DNA from: Deltaproteobacteria bacterium
GTDB taxonomy: Bacteria > Desulfobacterota > DSM-4660 > Desulfatiglandales > B25-G16
DNA: 20,127 nucleotides
Assembly: GCA_020348625.1 (NCBI GenBank)
Contig: CP070752.1
Coordinates: forward strand, 1,751,030 to 1,771,156
Direction of reading: 5' to 3'
Part shown: positions 1-6,990 of the stretch, one piece after another
How the letters are laid out: every line of letters starts with the position of its first letter
How positions within the stretch are numbered: position 1 is the stretch's first letter
Notes under the pieces: model-generated
Database searches by the model: none
Told to the model about the DNA's origin: nothing
What the model saw: the letters and a program-made list of their open reading frames with translations, nothing else
Translations under genes and position numbers: made by a program

Positions 1-122
1 CGCTTCGTTTCAGGGTCATACATGAAGAAGACGCTCTGGTGAGCATGGCGATGTCTTTTTTTTGCTCTGCCCTCTAAACAAGGCCCTGTACAGGGTCGTT
101 TCAAACCAGCGCACCTCCTCAT
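1..122 (-). CDS. Possible 5' end of a gene leaving the left edge (hypothetical, perhaps element-encoded)
   Basis: An open minus-strand frame runs from an ATG at 120-122 to the left edge, about 40 codons without a stop; a second in-frame ATG lies at 21-23. The first half is rich in Arg, Lys, Cys and His, and the end of the visible part reads HQSVFFMYDPETKR, which looks more protein-like than the rest. The frame crosses the left arm of the large inverted repeat, so much of it may be element sequence that happens to be open. I do not recognise a family. A basic N-terminus next to a foldback repeat would suit a transposase, but that is a guess. No convincing ribosome binding site precedes either ATG. 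Confidence 0.22.
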   Translation of the reverse strand, partial: MRRCAGLKRPCTGPCLEGRAKKRHRHAHQSVFFMYDPETK

Positions 123-222
123 AAGCCTTAGCACTAAGGTTGCAGCCTGTGTGCGCCGTTTTGAAACGCCCACCGCTCTGAACCATGGGAGGACAGAGTC
201 AAAAAAAGACATCCCCATGCTC
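41..222. repeat. Large imperfect inverted repeat (foldback or MITE-like element)
   Basis: The two arms are near mirror images around position 132-133. The outer parts pair as GAGCATGGCGATGTC plus a T8 run at 41-63 with an A7 run plus GACATCCCCATGCTC at 201-222. Inner matches include CGTTTCAAA (97-105) with TTTGAAACG, and GCGCAC (109-114) with GTGCGC. The centre is the perfect 6-bp stem CCTTAG-CA-CTAAGG at 126-139. The left arm also holds the 12-base palindrome CCCTGTACAGGG at 84-95. Nothing in the right arm looks like a gene. A non-autonomous mobile element or two head-to-head copies of a roughly 90-base repeat are the likeliest explanations; a very large hairpin in RNA is the alternative. 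Confidence 0.6.
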
Positions 223-296
223 TTTTCTCCAGTGAGTTTCTTAGGAGGGAACAGGCGTGATGTGCTGTAAGGGAGGGTTTGCTGGCCGGTCTTCGA

Positions 297-461
297 TCAA
301 ATAAACCTTAGAAACCGAAGAATAAAGAAGAGGATTCCCACGACCATACAGAAGATCGCACAAATCTGGGCGATCAAAAAAAGATAAAAGAGTTGCTTTC
401 TGGTGTCCCTGTCTCTCTGAAAAGCGCTGTTTCTTCTGGTCACCCCTAATCTCAGGGTCAT
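297..461 (-). CDS. Small single-span membrane protein, hypothetical (54 aa)
   Basis: This 54-codon ORF begins with an ATG at 459-461 and ends with TGA at 297-299. The first 22 residues are strongly basic (MTLRLGVTRRN, then RDRDTRKQ). A hydrophobic stretch of about 26 residues follows (24-49, LFYLFLIAQICAIFCMVVGI and on), then a short tail with two arginines. That is the layout of a single transmembrane helix with a cytoplasmic basic N-terminus. AGAGGTG lies about 11 bases upstream of the ATG, a little far for an ideal ribosome binding site. It lies 128 bases downstream of atpD on the same strand, so it could be the last gene of the ATPase transcript or a separate small gene. I do not recognise a family. 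It could be spurious, but the charge and hydrophobicity pattern argues for a real protein. Confidence 0.45.
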   Translation of the reverse strand: MTLRLGVTRRNSAFQRDRDTRKQLFYLFLIAQICAIFCMVVGILFFILRFLRFI

Positions 462-589
462 GATAGACCGTTCACCTCTTTTTATGAATCACGCATAAGG
501 GCTTGCCTACACGTGATGGTTGCCATTTATAGCTCCCAAAAAACAATGCCATGGGCAAGAAACAGAATCTATGTGTATAGGTGTTGAGC

Positions 590-1231
590 TTACTTCCGTG
601 CTTCAAGGGATGCCTTAATCTTCTTCAGTCGCATAAAGCTTTCCCTCTCGATCTCTTCCATCCTCATTTCTATATGCTTGATCGTGGCCTTGAGCCTGGG
701 GATAACGATGTATTCCAGCGCATTGACCCTTCTCTTGGTCTTTTCTATCTCTTCGGCAATCCTCCTGACCGATTCCTCAACCTCTGCCAGGCTAAGGAGT
801 AGCGTGAGGGATTCTTCGAAACTCTTAGCAGCATCATCGAGTTTGGCAGTGGTGCTCAAAAACCCATAGCCTCTCTCGTTCACCTTCCTCACCAGATCGT
901 AGGCTTTCAAAACGGGGATCGAGACCCCCATTATGTTCTTTATCGAAAGATCAATGTCAATATCCCGGAGGGTTATATCGCTTATTTGTTCAATGTCCCG
1001 AAACCCGAGCAAGACCTCAGCCATGAGAAGGTTTTGGAAGGCGGTCCGTAGGCTTTCCTCCGCGAAATTTCTTGCCTCTCTGTATTGCCTTATTATTGTC
1101 ATGAACTCGGAGACCAGTGCATCTCTCTTTTCCTTTAAAAGCTTGTGCCCTCTGTCAGCGAGCTTCACCCTCCTCCTGAGCTTTAACAACTCCATTCTGG
1201 TGGGCTTAACATTTGCTAAGATCTCTGCCAT
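590..1231 (-). CDS. atpD: V/A-type ATP synthase subunit D
   Basis: This 213-residue protein matches V/A-type ATPase subunit D, the central rotor shaft that turns inside the A3B3 head and, with subunit F, passes rotation to the membrane ring. The N-terminus MAEILANVKPTRMELLKLRRR is the family signature, and the NALEYIVIPRLKATIKHIEMRMEE segment (about 170-193) is the typical C-terminal motif. Both ends are predicted long helices that form the antiparallel coiled-coil shaft; length is normal for the family. The ATG follows the atpB stop by three bases, so the two genes are probably translated together. It is the last of the nine ATPase genes. Downstream comes a 128-base stretch without a clear terminator. 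Confidence 0.96.
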   Translation of the reverse strand: MAEILANVKPTRMELLKLRRRVKLADRGHKLLKEKRDALVSEFMTIIRQYREARNFAEESLRTAFQNLLMAEVLLGFRDIEQISDITLRDIDIDLSIKNIMGVSIPVLKAYDLVRKVNERGYGFLSTTAKLDDAAKSFEESLTLLLSLAEVEESVRRIAEEIEKTKRRVNALEYIVIPRLKATIKHIEMRMEEIERESFMRLKKIKASLEARK

Positions 1232-1234
1232 ACA

Positions 1235-2653
1235 CTAATCTTCCGTCTTCATATGAGACCACTTCTTATAGTATTGCTTTATGTATTTTTCATCAATCCT
1301 CTTGAGTTCTCCCTCTGGGAACATGGAGAGGAGCTCCCACCCCAACTCAAGTGTTTGTTCAATGGTTCTGTCTTCATCGACTCCCTGGGTGACGAATCGC
1401 TCCTCAAACACCTCCGCAAACTTCAGGTTGAGGCGATCTCTTACGCTCAGCGCCTCCTCCCCGACGACTGCAACAAGGCTCCTCACATCCCTGCCCTCGG
1501 CATAGGCCGAATAACACTGATCGGAAACTCCCAAGTGATCTGCCCGGGTTCGTCCTTCACCGATCCCCTCGTTCATGAGCCTGGAAAGGCTGGGCAAGAC
1601 ATCCACCGGCGGATACACCCCCTTCCGGTGCAATTCACGAGAGAGAACGAACTGTCCCTCGGTGATATATCCGGTGAGGTCAGGTACGGGATGGGTAATA
1701 TCATCATCCGGCATGGAGAGGATGGGCATCTGGGTGATAGAACCCTTTCTTCCGATAATCCTTCCGGCCCTCTCATAGATAGTCGATAAATCCGTATACA
1801 TATAGCCCGGATACCCCCGCCTTCCCGGGACCTCTTCCCGCGCCGAGGAGATCTCTCGCAGGGCCTCGCAGTAATTGGTCATGTCAGTTAGTATAACCAG
1901 CACATGGGTATCGTAGCTGAAGGCCAAAAACTCCGCCGTGGTGAGTGCCATTCTGGGCGTGATAATTCTCTCTATGGCTGGGTCATCTGCAAGGTTGATA
2001 AACGAAACGATCCGCTCTAGGGCCCCGGTAGATTCAAAGCTATTCATGAAAAAATTGGCCTCTTCATGGGTGATGCCCATGCCCGCAAAAATAACACTAA
2101 ATGGTTCTTCCGAACCCAAAACGGTGGCCTGCCGTGCTATCTGGGCTGCCAGTTCATTGTGGGGCAATCCGGATCCTGAAAAGATCGGGAGTTTCTGTCC
2201 TCTCACCAAGGTATTCATTCCGTCAATGGTGGAGATACCCGTTTGAATGAACTCGTTCGGGTATGCCCGGGCCGTTGGGTTTATGGCGGCACCGGTTATG
2301 GGCATTCGAATCTCCGGAATGATTTCCGGGCCTCCATCAATGGGTCTACCCAGGCCGTCGAAGGACCTTCCGAGCATCTCCTTAGACAAGGAGATCTTCA
2401 TAATGTCTCCGGAGAATCGTACCCTCGTCTCATCCGTGTCAAGCCCTCTTGTGCCTTCAAATACCTGGACAATCGCCAAATTCTCCTGGGATTCCAGGAC
2501 CTGACCCATGCGGTTTTCGCCTTCAGGGGTTCGAATATGGACAACCTCTCCATACGCCACCTCTTCCACGCCCCCCACGATCATGAGAGGTCCTGCTACC
2601 TGCGTTACTGACCGGTACTCTCTCGATTTTATGTCCGTTGCTTGTTGTGTCAT
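1235..2653 (-). CDS. atpB: V/A-type ATP synthase regulatory subunit B
   Basis: This 472-residue protein is the non-catalytic nucleotide-fold subunit of the V1 head, alternating with subunit A in the A3B3 hexamer. The P-loop position carries the degenerate sequence [10 protein letters not shown] (158-167) in place of GxxxxGKT, as expected for B subunits. The [12 protein letters not shown] segment (354-365) carries R358, the equivalent of the arginine finger that completes the catalytic site of the neighbouring A subunit. Length is normal for the family. The start codon overlaps the atpA stop as ATGA, and GAGGA lies seven bases upstream, which supports this start and tight coupling to A production. 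It ends in TAG three bases before atpD. Confidence 0.97.
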   Translation of the reverse strand: MTQQATDIKSREYRSVTQVAGPLMIVGGVEEVAYGEVVHIRTPEGENRMGQVLESQENLAIVQVFEGTRGLDTDETRVRFSGDIMKISLSKEMLGRSFDGLGRPIDGGPEIIPEIRMPITGAAINPTARAYPNEFIQTGISTIDGMNTLVRGQKLPIFSGSGLPHNELAAQIARQATVLGSEEPFSVIFAGMGITHEEANFFMNSFESTGALERIVSFINLADDPAIERIITPRMALTTAEFLAFSYDTHVLVILTDMTNYCEALREISSAREEVPGRRGYPGYMYTDLSTIYERAGRIIGRKGSITQMPILSMPDDDITHPVPDLTGYITEGQFVLSRELHRKGVYPPVDVLPSLSRLMNEGIGEGRTRADHLGVSDQCYSAYAEGRDVRSLVAVVGEEALSVRDRLNLKFAEVFEERFVTQGVDEDRTIEQTLELGWELLSMFPEGELKRIDEKYIKQYYKKWSHMKTED

Positions 2654-4419
2654 GTTTGATTCCTCAAGGCTTCAAATTCACGCTCGATAGATTGCACCAA
2701 TTCCTCATATCTCATAGGGAAATCCGGATTCGGTGTATATTTCATTCGGGCTATTTCATCCTTGACCTTGACCGCCGCTATCCTGCCCGCTCCAACGCCC
2801 GATTCGATCGCCTTGTTAACCTCTTGGTAGAATCTCCAAATGATCTTAAGCATAAGGAATTGCTTCTCCTTTGAGCAATACGAGTCTATTTCGTGGTAGG
2901 CATGCTGTTGCAGGTAATCCTCTCTGATCATGCGTGCTACCTCCAAAAGGGCCCTGTCCGACTCTGGCAAAGCGTCCTGGCCAACCAGCTGCACAATCTC
3001 CTGAAGCTCGGCCTCTTTTTCCAGCAGGGCCATCATCTCTCCTCTGAGGGTCTGGAATTCCTGGTCCACGTTTTCATCAAACCACGCTTTAACGAAATCC
3101 AAATAGAGCGAATAGCTCGTGAGCCAATTGATGGCAGGAAAATGTCTTCTGTCTGCAAGGTTGGTGTCCAATGCCCAGAAGGAGCTTACTACCCTCAGGG
3201 TATTCTGAGCGACGGGTTCGGAAAAATCTCCTCCCGGCGGCGATACCGCCCCAATAATCGAAACCGAGCCAAAGCGCTCGTCGCCCCCCAAGGTTTTTAC
3301 CCGGCCCGCCCTCTCGTAGAAATCGGCAAGCCTTGTGCCCAGATATGCTGGGAATCCCTCTTCACCGGGCATCTCCTCCAGTCTGCCCGAGATCTCTCGT
3401 AATGCCTCAGCCCACCGAGATGACGAGTCAGCCATCAGGGCCACATCATACCCCATGTCCCGGTAGTACTCGGCAATGGTAACCCCTGTGTAGATCGAGG
3501 CCTCTCGAGCTGCAACCGGCATATTTGATGTGTTGGCTATCAAGGTAGACCGCTCCATGAGTTTCTCCCCGGTATTGGGGTCGTCTAATTCGGGAAAGGT
3601 GAGTAGGACCTCGGTCATCTCGTTGCCTCTCTCCCCGCAGCCTACATATACAACAACCTGGGAATCAGCCCATTTGGCCAACTGGTGTTGGCTCACTGTT
3701 TTTCCGGTGCCGAAGCCTCCCGGAATTGCAGCCGTCCCCCCTTTTGCTATGGGAAAGAAGGTATCGTAGATCCTTTGGCCTGTCAGCAAGGGAACCTCGG
3801 GATCGAGTTTCTCTATGAGGGGTCTTCCGATCCGGACCGGCCATTTCTGTTTCATGGTTAGCTCTAACTTTTGTCCATCCCTCTCAAGGACAACTACTAC
3901 GTCATCGACTGTAAAACTTCCGCTCTTGATCTCGACCACCTTTCCCTGCATCCGGGGAGGGACCATGATTTTGTGCTTAATGACCTTTGACTCTTGAACC
4001 TCGCCCAGGAAATCGCCCCCTTCAACTTCGTCCCCCTTTTTCGCGGTTGGCGTGAAGTCCCATTTTTTCTCGGGATCCAGGCCGGGAACATTAACGCCTC
4101 GCGTAATATAGTCACCCGCCAGATTCTTGATAGCAAGCAACGGTCGCTGTATCCCATCATAGAAATTGGTAATGATCCCTGGGCCAAGCTCAACTGACAA
4201 GGGAGCTCCTGTCCTTATGACCTCTTCTCCTGGTTTGAGCCCGGTGGTGTCCTCGTAAACCTGCACGTAAGCCAAGTCCTCTATCAGCTTTATCGTCTCC
4301 CCCATGAGCCCTTCCTGGCCCACCCTTACAACCTCATACATCTCGCAGCCTTTCATGTCTTTGGCTATTACGAGCGGCCCAGCAATGCTCTTTATCTTTC
4401 CTGCCTTAAAATCCGCCAT
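2650..4419 (-). CDS. atpA: V/A-type ATP synthase catalytic subunit A
   Basis: This 589-residue protein is the catalytic subunit of the V1 head. It has the N-terminal beta barrel, the extra bulge domain that separates V-type A subunits from F-type beta (about 115-190), the P-loop GGFGTGKT (234-241, Lys240 and Thr241 binding phosphate and Mg2+), and [11 protein letters not shown] (260-270) with the catalytic glutamate E263. Further on come [19 protein letters not shown] and the C-terminal helical domain. The P-loop has Thr where many eukaryotic V-ATPases have the redox-sensitive Cys, so disulfide control of the eukaryotic kind is not expected. GAGGA sits five bases before the ATG. The gene starts seven bases after atpF and overlaps atpB by four. 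Confidence 0.98.
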   Translation of the reverse strand: MADFKAGKIKSIAGPLVIAKDMKGCEMYEVVRVGQEGLMGETIKLIEDLAYVQVYEDTTGLKPGEEVIRTGAPLSVELGPGIITNFYDGIQRPLLAIKNLAGDYITRGVNVPGLDPEKKWDFTPTAKKGDEVEGGDFLGEVQESKVIKHKIMVPPRMQGKVVEIKSGSFTVDDVVVVLERDGQKLELTMKQKWPVRIGRPLIEKLDPEVPLLTGQRIYDTFFPIAKGGTAAIPGGFGTGKTVSQHQLAKWADSQVVVYVGCGERGNEMTEVLLTFPELDDPNTGEKLMERSTLIANTSNMPVAAREASIYTGVTIAEYYRDMGYDVALMADSSSRWAEALREISGRLEEMPGEEGFPAYLGTRLADFYERAGRVKTLGGDERFGSVSIIGAVSPPGGDFSEPVAQNTLRVVSSFWALDTNLADRRHFPAINWLTSYSLYLDFVKAWFDENVDQEFQTLRGEMMALLEKEAELQEIVQLVGQDALPESDRALLEVARMIREDYLQQHAYHEIDSYCSKEKQFLMLKIIWRFYQEVNKAIESGVGAGRIAAVKVKDEIARMKYTPNPDFPMRYEELVQSIEREFEALRNQT

Positions 4420-4426
4420 GTTTTCC

Positions 4427-4753
4427 TCACTGTGTTATTTCGAACCCAACCGTTCGTTTAATGAGGCTCCGGATCGGGTCAGCTTTACCCTCTAACGGGC
4501 CGCCACTATCCGGAATCTCCAAGATAATTGGCACGATGCCCTTTCTAAACCTGCTCACCTCCTCCAGTGCACTCCTTATCTCAGTGGCTGCCTTCTCGGT
4601 AATCAGGATAATCCCTGTGTTGCCATCGAACAAACTTTTCAGAGCCTCCCTGACATCGGTGGTTTTCAGTTCATCTATCAGGAGGGTTTGCCTAACGCCT
4701 GCAAGCTTGAACCCATACGCGGTGTGTCTGTCTCCTATTAGGGCGATTTCCAC
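4427..4753 (-). CDS. atpF: V/A-type ATP synthase subunit F
   Basis: This 108-residue protein matches V/A-type subunit F, a small Rossmann-like protein that binds the subunit D shaft and modulates rotation and ATPase activity. The N-terminus [20 protein letters not shown] matches the family's usual opening, and the [11 protein letters not shown] region (about 49-59) is the second conserved block. Length is normal. Translation starts at GTG (4751-4753) inside the end of atpC, with a 16-base overlap and GAGGAA just upstream, so it is almost certainly coupled to atpC. No better start exists, since the family motif begins at this residue. atpA follows after seven bases. Confidence 0.93.
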   Translation of the reverse strand: MEIALIGDRHTAYGFKLAGVRQTLLIDELKTTDVREALKSLFDGNTGIILITEKAATEIRSALEEVSRFRKGIVPIILEIPDSGGPLEGKADPIRSLIKRTVGFEITQ

Positions 4754-5790
4754 GAGTTCCTCGTTATTGCCTCTCTGACCTCTTCTCTGTTCAACGCAAC
4801 CTCTGTGCTCCTCACCAAGGCCAACAGGTTCCTCACCTCCATCTCCTTAGCGAAAAGAAACCCGATGAGGGGCCCGGGGCCAAACGGCCTCTTCTTTCTG
4901 ATATCCTCTCCTCTTGCGACCACGGCACCATCGAGCATCTCTTCAAAGACCAGAATGAAACCGGTGCTTTCGTACTCGGGCTGACGAGAAACGAGGGATT
5001 CAAAATACGGTGTGCCATCCAGAAGCGGCAGAAGTCCCGCGATGTCCTCCTCATCAAAGGCCACCAGCAGTTCGTCGAGGATCTTGCACTCGGGTATCAA
5101 GCACAGCTCAATCTCCTCACGCAGGAGGCGCCCCTGTTTTGCCCTCAGAATAATCTTCAGGTTGTGGGTCTCCACGCATACCTCTAAGAATTCTCTGAAC
5201 CCTTTGCTGGCTCTGCGATTCAGAACCTCAAGCCACAGATTCTCCCAGAAGGCCTTATCCAGCAAGGACTCCAAAAAAAACAGATTGTTGGTCTCAGAAT
5301 ACCGAGCCAAGCCTTGGCTGAGCGAATGGTATGGCGTTCTTGTTAACATACCCACAAGATCCTCCATGCCCTCCGCATCGACAATGGTTCTGAGAAAGGT
5401 GGCATCCAGTTCACCACCTTCAACAAGTGAAGCTAGGATGTCCTCTTTCTTTGCCCCGCTATGCATTCCCCGGATTGCCGTTCTTAGATTAATAACGTCC
5501 CATTTCCTAAGCAGATACTTTCTTATCGGCCAGGCCCCTCTCGGAATAATCTTGGCAATCTCCTTCCCCACAACGGAAAACTCGGCCAGGATTGCCTTTT
5601 CCAGTTCCCTGGCATCACTGACTGCGCCTTCCGAGAGATACGGAAAATAGTCGGTTGCCTCCAAAAGCGAGGCTACCTCGCCAGGCGAGGTAGCCCCCCA
5701 GAGATCTTCCCATCGTGATTGAGGGATGAACTTTCCCTCCTTTGCCATTACGGTTGCGTTCACATAAAGGTATGAGAGGACATCTCTCAT
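4738..5790 (-). CDS. atpC: V/A-type ATP synthase subunit C
   Basis: This 350-residue protein matches the V/A-type subunit C (the subunit d type of eukaryotic V-ATPases), the funnel-shaped socket that seats the D/F shaft on the membrane c-ring. It starts MRDVLSYLYVNATVMAKEGK and is largely helical with no membrane span. Repeated features such as RKYLLRKWDVINLRTAIRG (about 109-127) and FLFAKEMEVRNLLALVR (about 310-327) are typical of the family. Length is normal. Its ATG overlaps the atpE stop as TAATG, a classic coupling junction, and its 3' end overlaps atpF by 16 bases. Confidence 0.93.
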   Translation of the reverse strand: MRDVLSYLYVNATVMAKEGKFIPQSRWEDLWGATSPGEVASLLEATDYFPYLSEGAVSDARELEKAILAEFSVVGKEIAKIIPRGAWPIRKYLLRKWDVINLRTAIRGMHSGAKKEDILASLVEGGELDATFLRTIVDAEGMEDLVGMLTRTPYHSLSQGLARYSETNNLFFLESLLDKAFWENLWLEVLNRRASKGFREFLEVCVETHNLKIILRAKQGRLLREEIELCLIPECKILDELLVAFDEEDIAGLLPLLDGTPYFESLVSRQPEYESTGFILVFEEMLDGAVVARGEDIRKKRPFGPGPLIGFLFAKEMEVRNLLALVRSTEVALNREEVREAITRNSWKSP

Positions 5791-6440
5791 TACAGCCTAT
5801 CCCCGAAAAGGATCTTGGCCACCTCCACCCGCATGCTCTCCCTCAGCCTGCTCAATTTTGTCTCAAGTGTATGGTCAACCTCCACGGCATTCTCCACATC
5901 CCTCACGACCACCCCTCCAAGGAATGGGGCAGGCTCATTCGCCAAAGCAAGGGTGTTCTCTCTGCCCGTCCTCTTGTTGACCTCCCTGGTTACCTCAGTC
6001 AGCATTTCTTTCTTGAACGACTTTCTATCCCTCTGATTGAGGACCAACTGCAGCTTCGTACCAGCAACTGCCTCGGTGGCTGAGACAATCAGATTCAATA
6101 GAATATCCTTGTAAGCGAGGCTGTCTCGCTTTCCTTTGTCTGCCAGCTCCTCCAAGGCCTTTCGAGCCTCTGCAAAGGAACTATCGATTGCCTCCTCTTG
6201 AGCATCCATTCGTTTTCGCCTCACCTGGATGCGGGTCTCGGCCAACATGCGCTGCTCTTCGAGCGAGGCGGCTCGTTTGCCGTCTGAGAGAATCTTCTCG
6301 GCCTCCCGTTCCACCTTCTCTTGAGCAGCTTGCTTGATCTTATCCGCCTCTGCTTGAGCCTCACCCAATATCTCGGATATCTGTTTCGCGGCTTCGGCCT
6401 GTATGTGGGATACTATTTTTTCAATCCCTTCATCCGACAT
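5790..6440 (-). CDS. atpE: V/A-type ATP synthase subunit E
   Basis: This 216-residue protein matches subunit E, which pairs with subunit H (G) to form the peripheral stalks that hold the A3B3 head against rotation. Residues 1-110 form a long, highly charged helix (for example AEAAKQISEILGEAQAEADK), and the remainder is a globular alpha/beta domain that sits at the top of the head. Length is slightly over 200 residues, as usual. A good ribosome binding site, TAAGGAG, lies five bases before the ATG. The gene is separated from atpK by 49 bases that contain a perfect hairpin, and its stop overlaps the atpC start by one base. Confidence 0.94.
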   Translation of the reverse strand: MSDEGIEKIVSHIQAEAAKQISEILGEAQAEADKIKQAAQEKVEREAEKILSDGKRAASLEEQRMLAETRIQVRRKRMDAQEEAIDSSFAEARKALEELADKGKRDSLAYKDILLNLIVSATEAVAGTKLQLVLNQRDRKSFKKEMLTEVTREVNKRTGRENTLALANEPAPFLGGVVVRDVENAVEVDHTLETKLSRLRESMRVEVAKILFGDRL

Positions 6441-6462
6441 AATTGCTCCTTACTCAAAATAG

Positions 6463-6480
6463 ATACCCCGCTCGGGGTAT
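6463..6480 (-). promoter_or_regulatory. Intercistronic hairpin between atpK and atpE
   Basis: The perfect inverted repeat ATACCCCG-CT-CGGGGTAT starts about ten bases after the atpK stop codon. In RNA it would form a stem of seven or eight pairs rich in G and C with a tiny loop. No run of U follows on the minus strand (the next bases are CTATTTTGAG), so it is a poor terminator. It is better read as an mRNA 3'-end stabiliser or a leaky attenuator that could raise atpK mRNA relative to its neighbours. That fits the need for around ten K subunits per complex. The function is inferred from position and structure. Confidence 0.55.
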
Positions 6481-6489
6481 GTGGCCTGG

Positions 6490-6975
6490 TTAGCCGCCCA
6501 TAATCTTAGTCCCTACGAAGATCAGGATAGCTATGAGGAGGCCGAAAATGGCGAAGGTCTCGGCCATCACTGCGAGAACGACCGATTGCCCAAATGTCTC
6601 GGGTCGCTTAGCTACCGCTCCCATGCCGCTGGCAGCTATAGCTCCTTGGGCAACGGCCGTGAAACTGCTGAGTCCAATAACGATGCCGCCTCCCAATGCA
6701 GCGTATCCCATTGCAGCAGGGATCTCCTTAACGGCTCCGCCGAGCACGCCAACGCCGATAAGGATCAGAACGGCCCCGAGGAACCCGTAGATCCCCTGGG
6801 TTTGTGGCAGGGCTTGGAGCACTAAGACAGGTCCGAATTTCTTTGGATCCTCTGAAATAACTCCTGCCCCTGCAACACCGGCCAGACCGACCCCAATCCC
6901 CGAGGCAATCGCAGCCAAACCCATGGAAATCGCCGCGCCAATAATTGCCCATACTATCCCTGGTGATAACTCCAT
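6490..6975 (-). CDS. atpK: V/A-type ATP synthase subunit K (membrane rotor proteolipid), predicted Na+-type
   Basis: This 161-residue, four-helix proteolipid is the subunit of the membrane rotor ring. It is a tandem duplication of the two-helix hairpin: residues 1-79 and 80-161 align, with KKFGPVLVLQALPQTQGIYG matching PETFGQSVVLAVMAETFAIF. The ion carboxylate is Glu139 in helix 4; the matching position in the first repeat is Gln58, so there is one ion site per protein. Leu56, Thr59, Gln60, Tyr63, Gln110 and Glu139 match the residues around Na+ in Enterococcus hirae NtpK, so Na+ specificity is predicted. AGAGGGAGGT six bases before the ATG is the strongest ribosome binding site in the operon, fitting high copy number. 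atpI ends 15 bases upstream and a hairpin follows the stop. Confidence 0.96.
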   Translation of the reverse strand: MELSPGIVWAIIGAAISMGLAAIASGIGVGLAGVAGAGVISEDPKKFGPVLVLQALPQTQGIYGFLGAVLILIGVGVLGGAVKEIPAAMGYAALGGGIVIGLSSFTAVAQGAIAASGMGAVAKRPETFGQSVVLAVMAETFAIFGLLIAILIFVGTKIMGG

Positions 6976-6990
6976 AAGTATACCTCCCTC

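Noticed and set aside
257..301. 14-codon plus-strand frame preceded by a strong GGAGGG
   Set aside because: Good ribosome binding site match but the peptide is tiny and the region is element-like; likely chance.
472..552. 26-codon minus-strand frame between atpD and the 54-codon ORF
   Set aside because: No ribosome binding site and no protein-like pattern; too short to support.
530..556. Possible terminator after atpD (TGCC-CAT-GGCA then T6 on the minus strand)
   Set aside because: The stem is only four pairs and the T run is offset by three bases, too weak to call.
2893..3402. 169-codon plus-strand open frame
   Set aside because: Antisense to atpA, with no recognisable motifs or ribosome binding site.
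5012..5650. 212-codon plus-strand open frame
   Set aside because: It lies wholly antisense to atpC, is rich in Ser and Arg as expected from reading a helical gene backwards, and matches no family I know.
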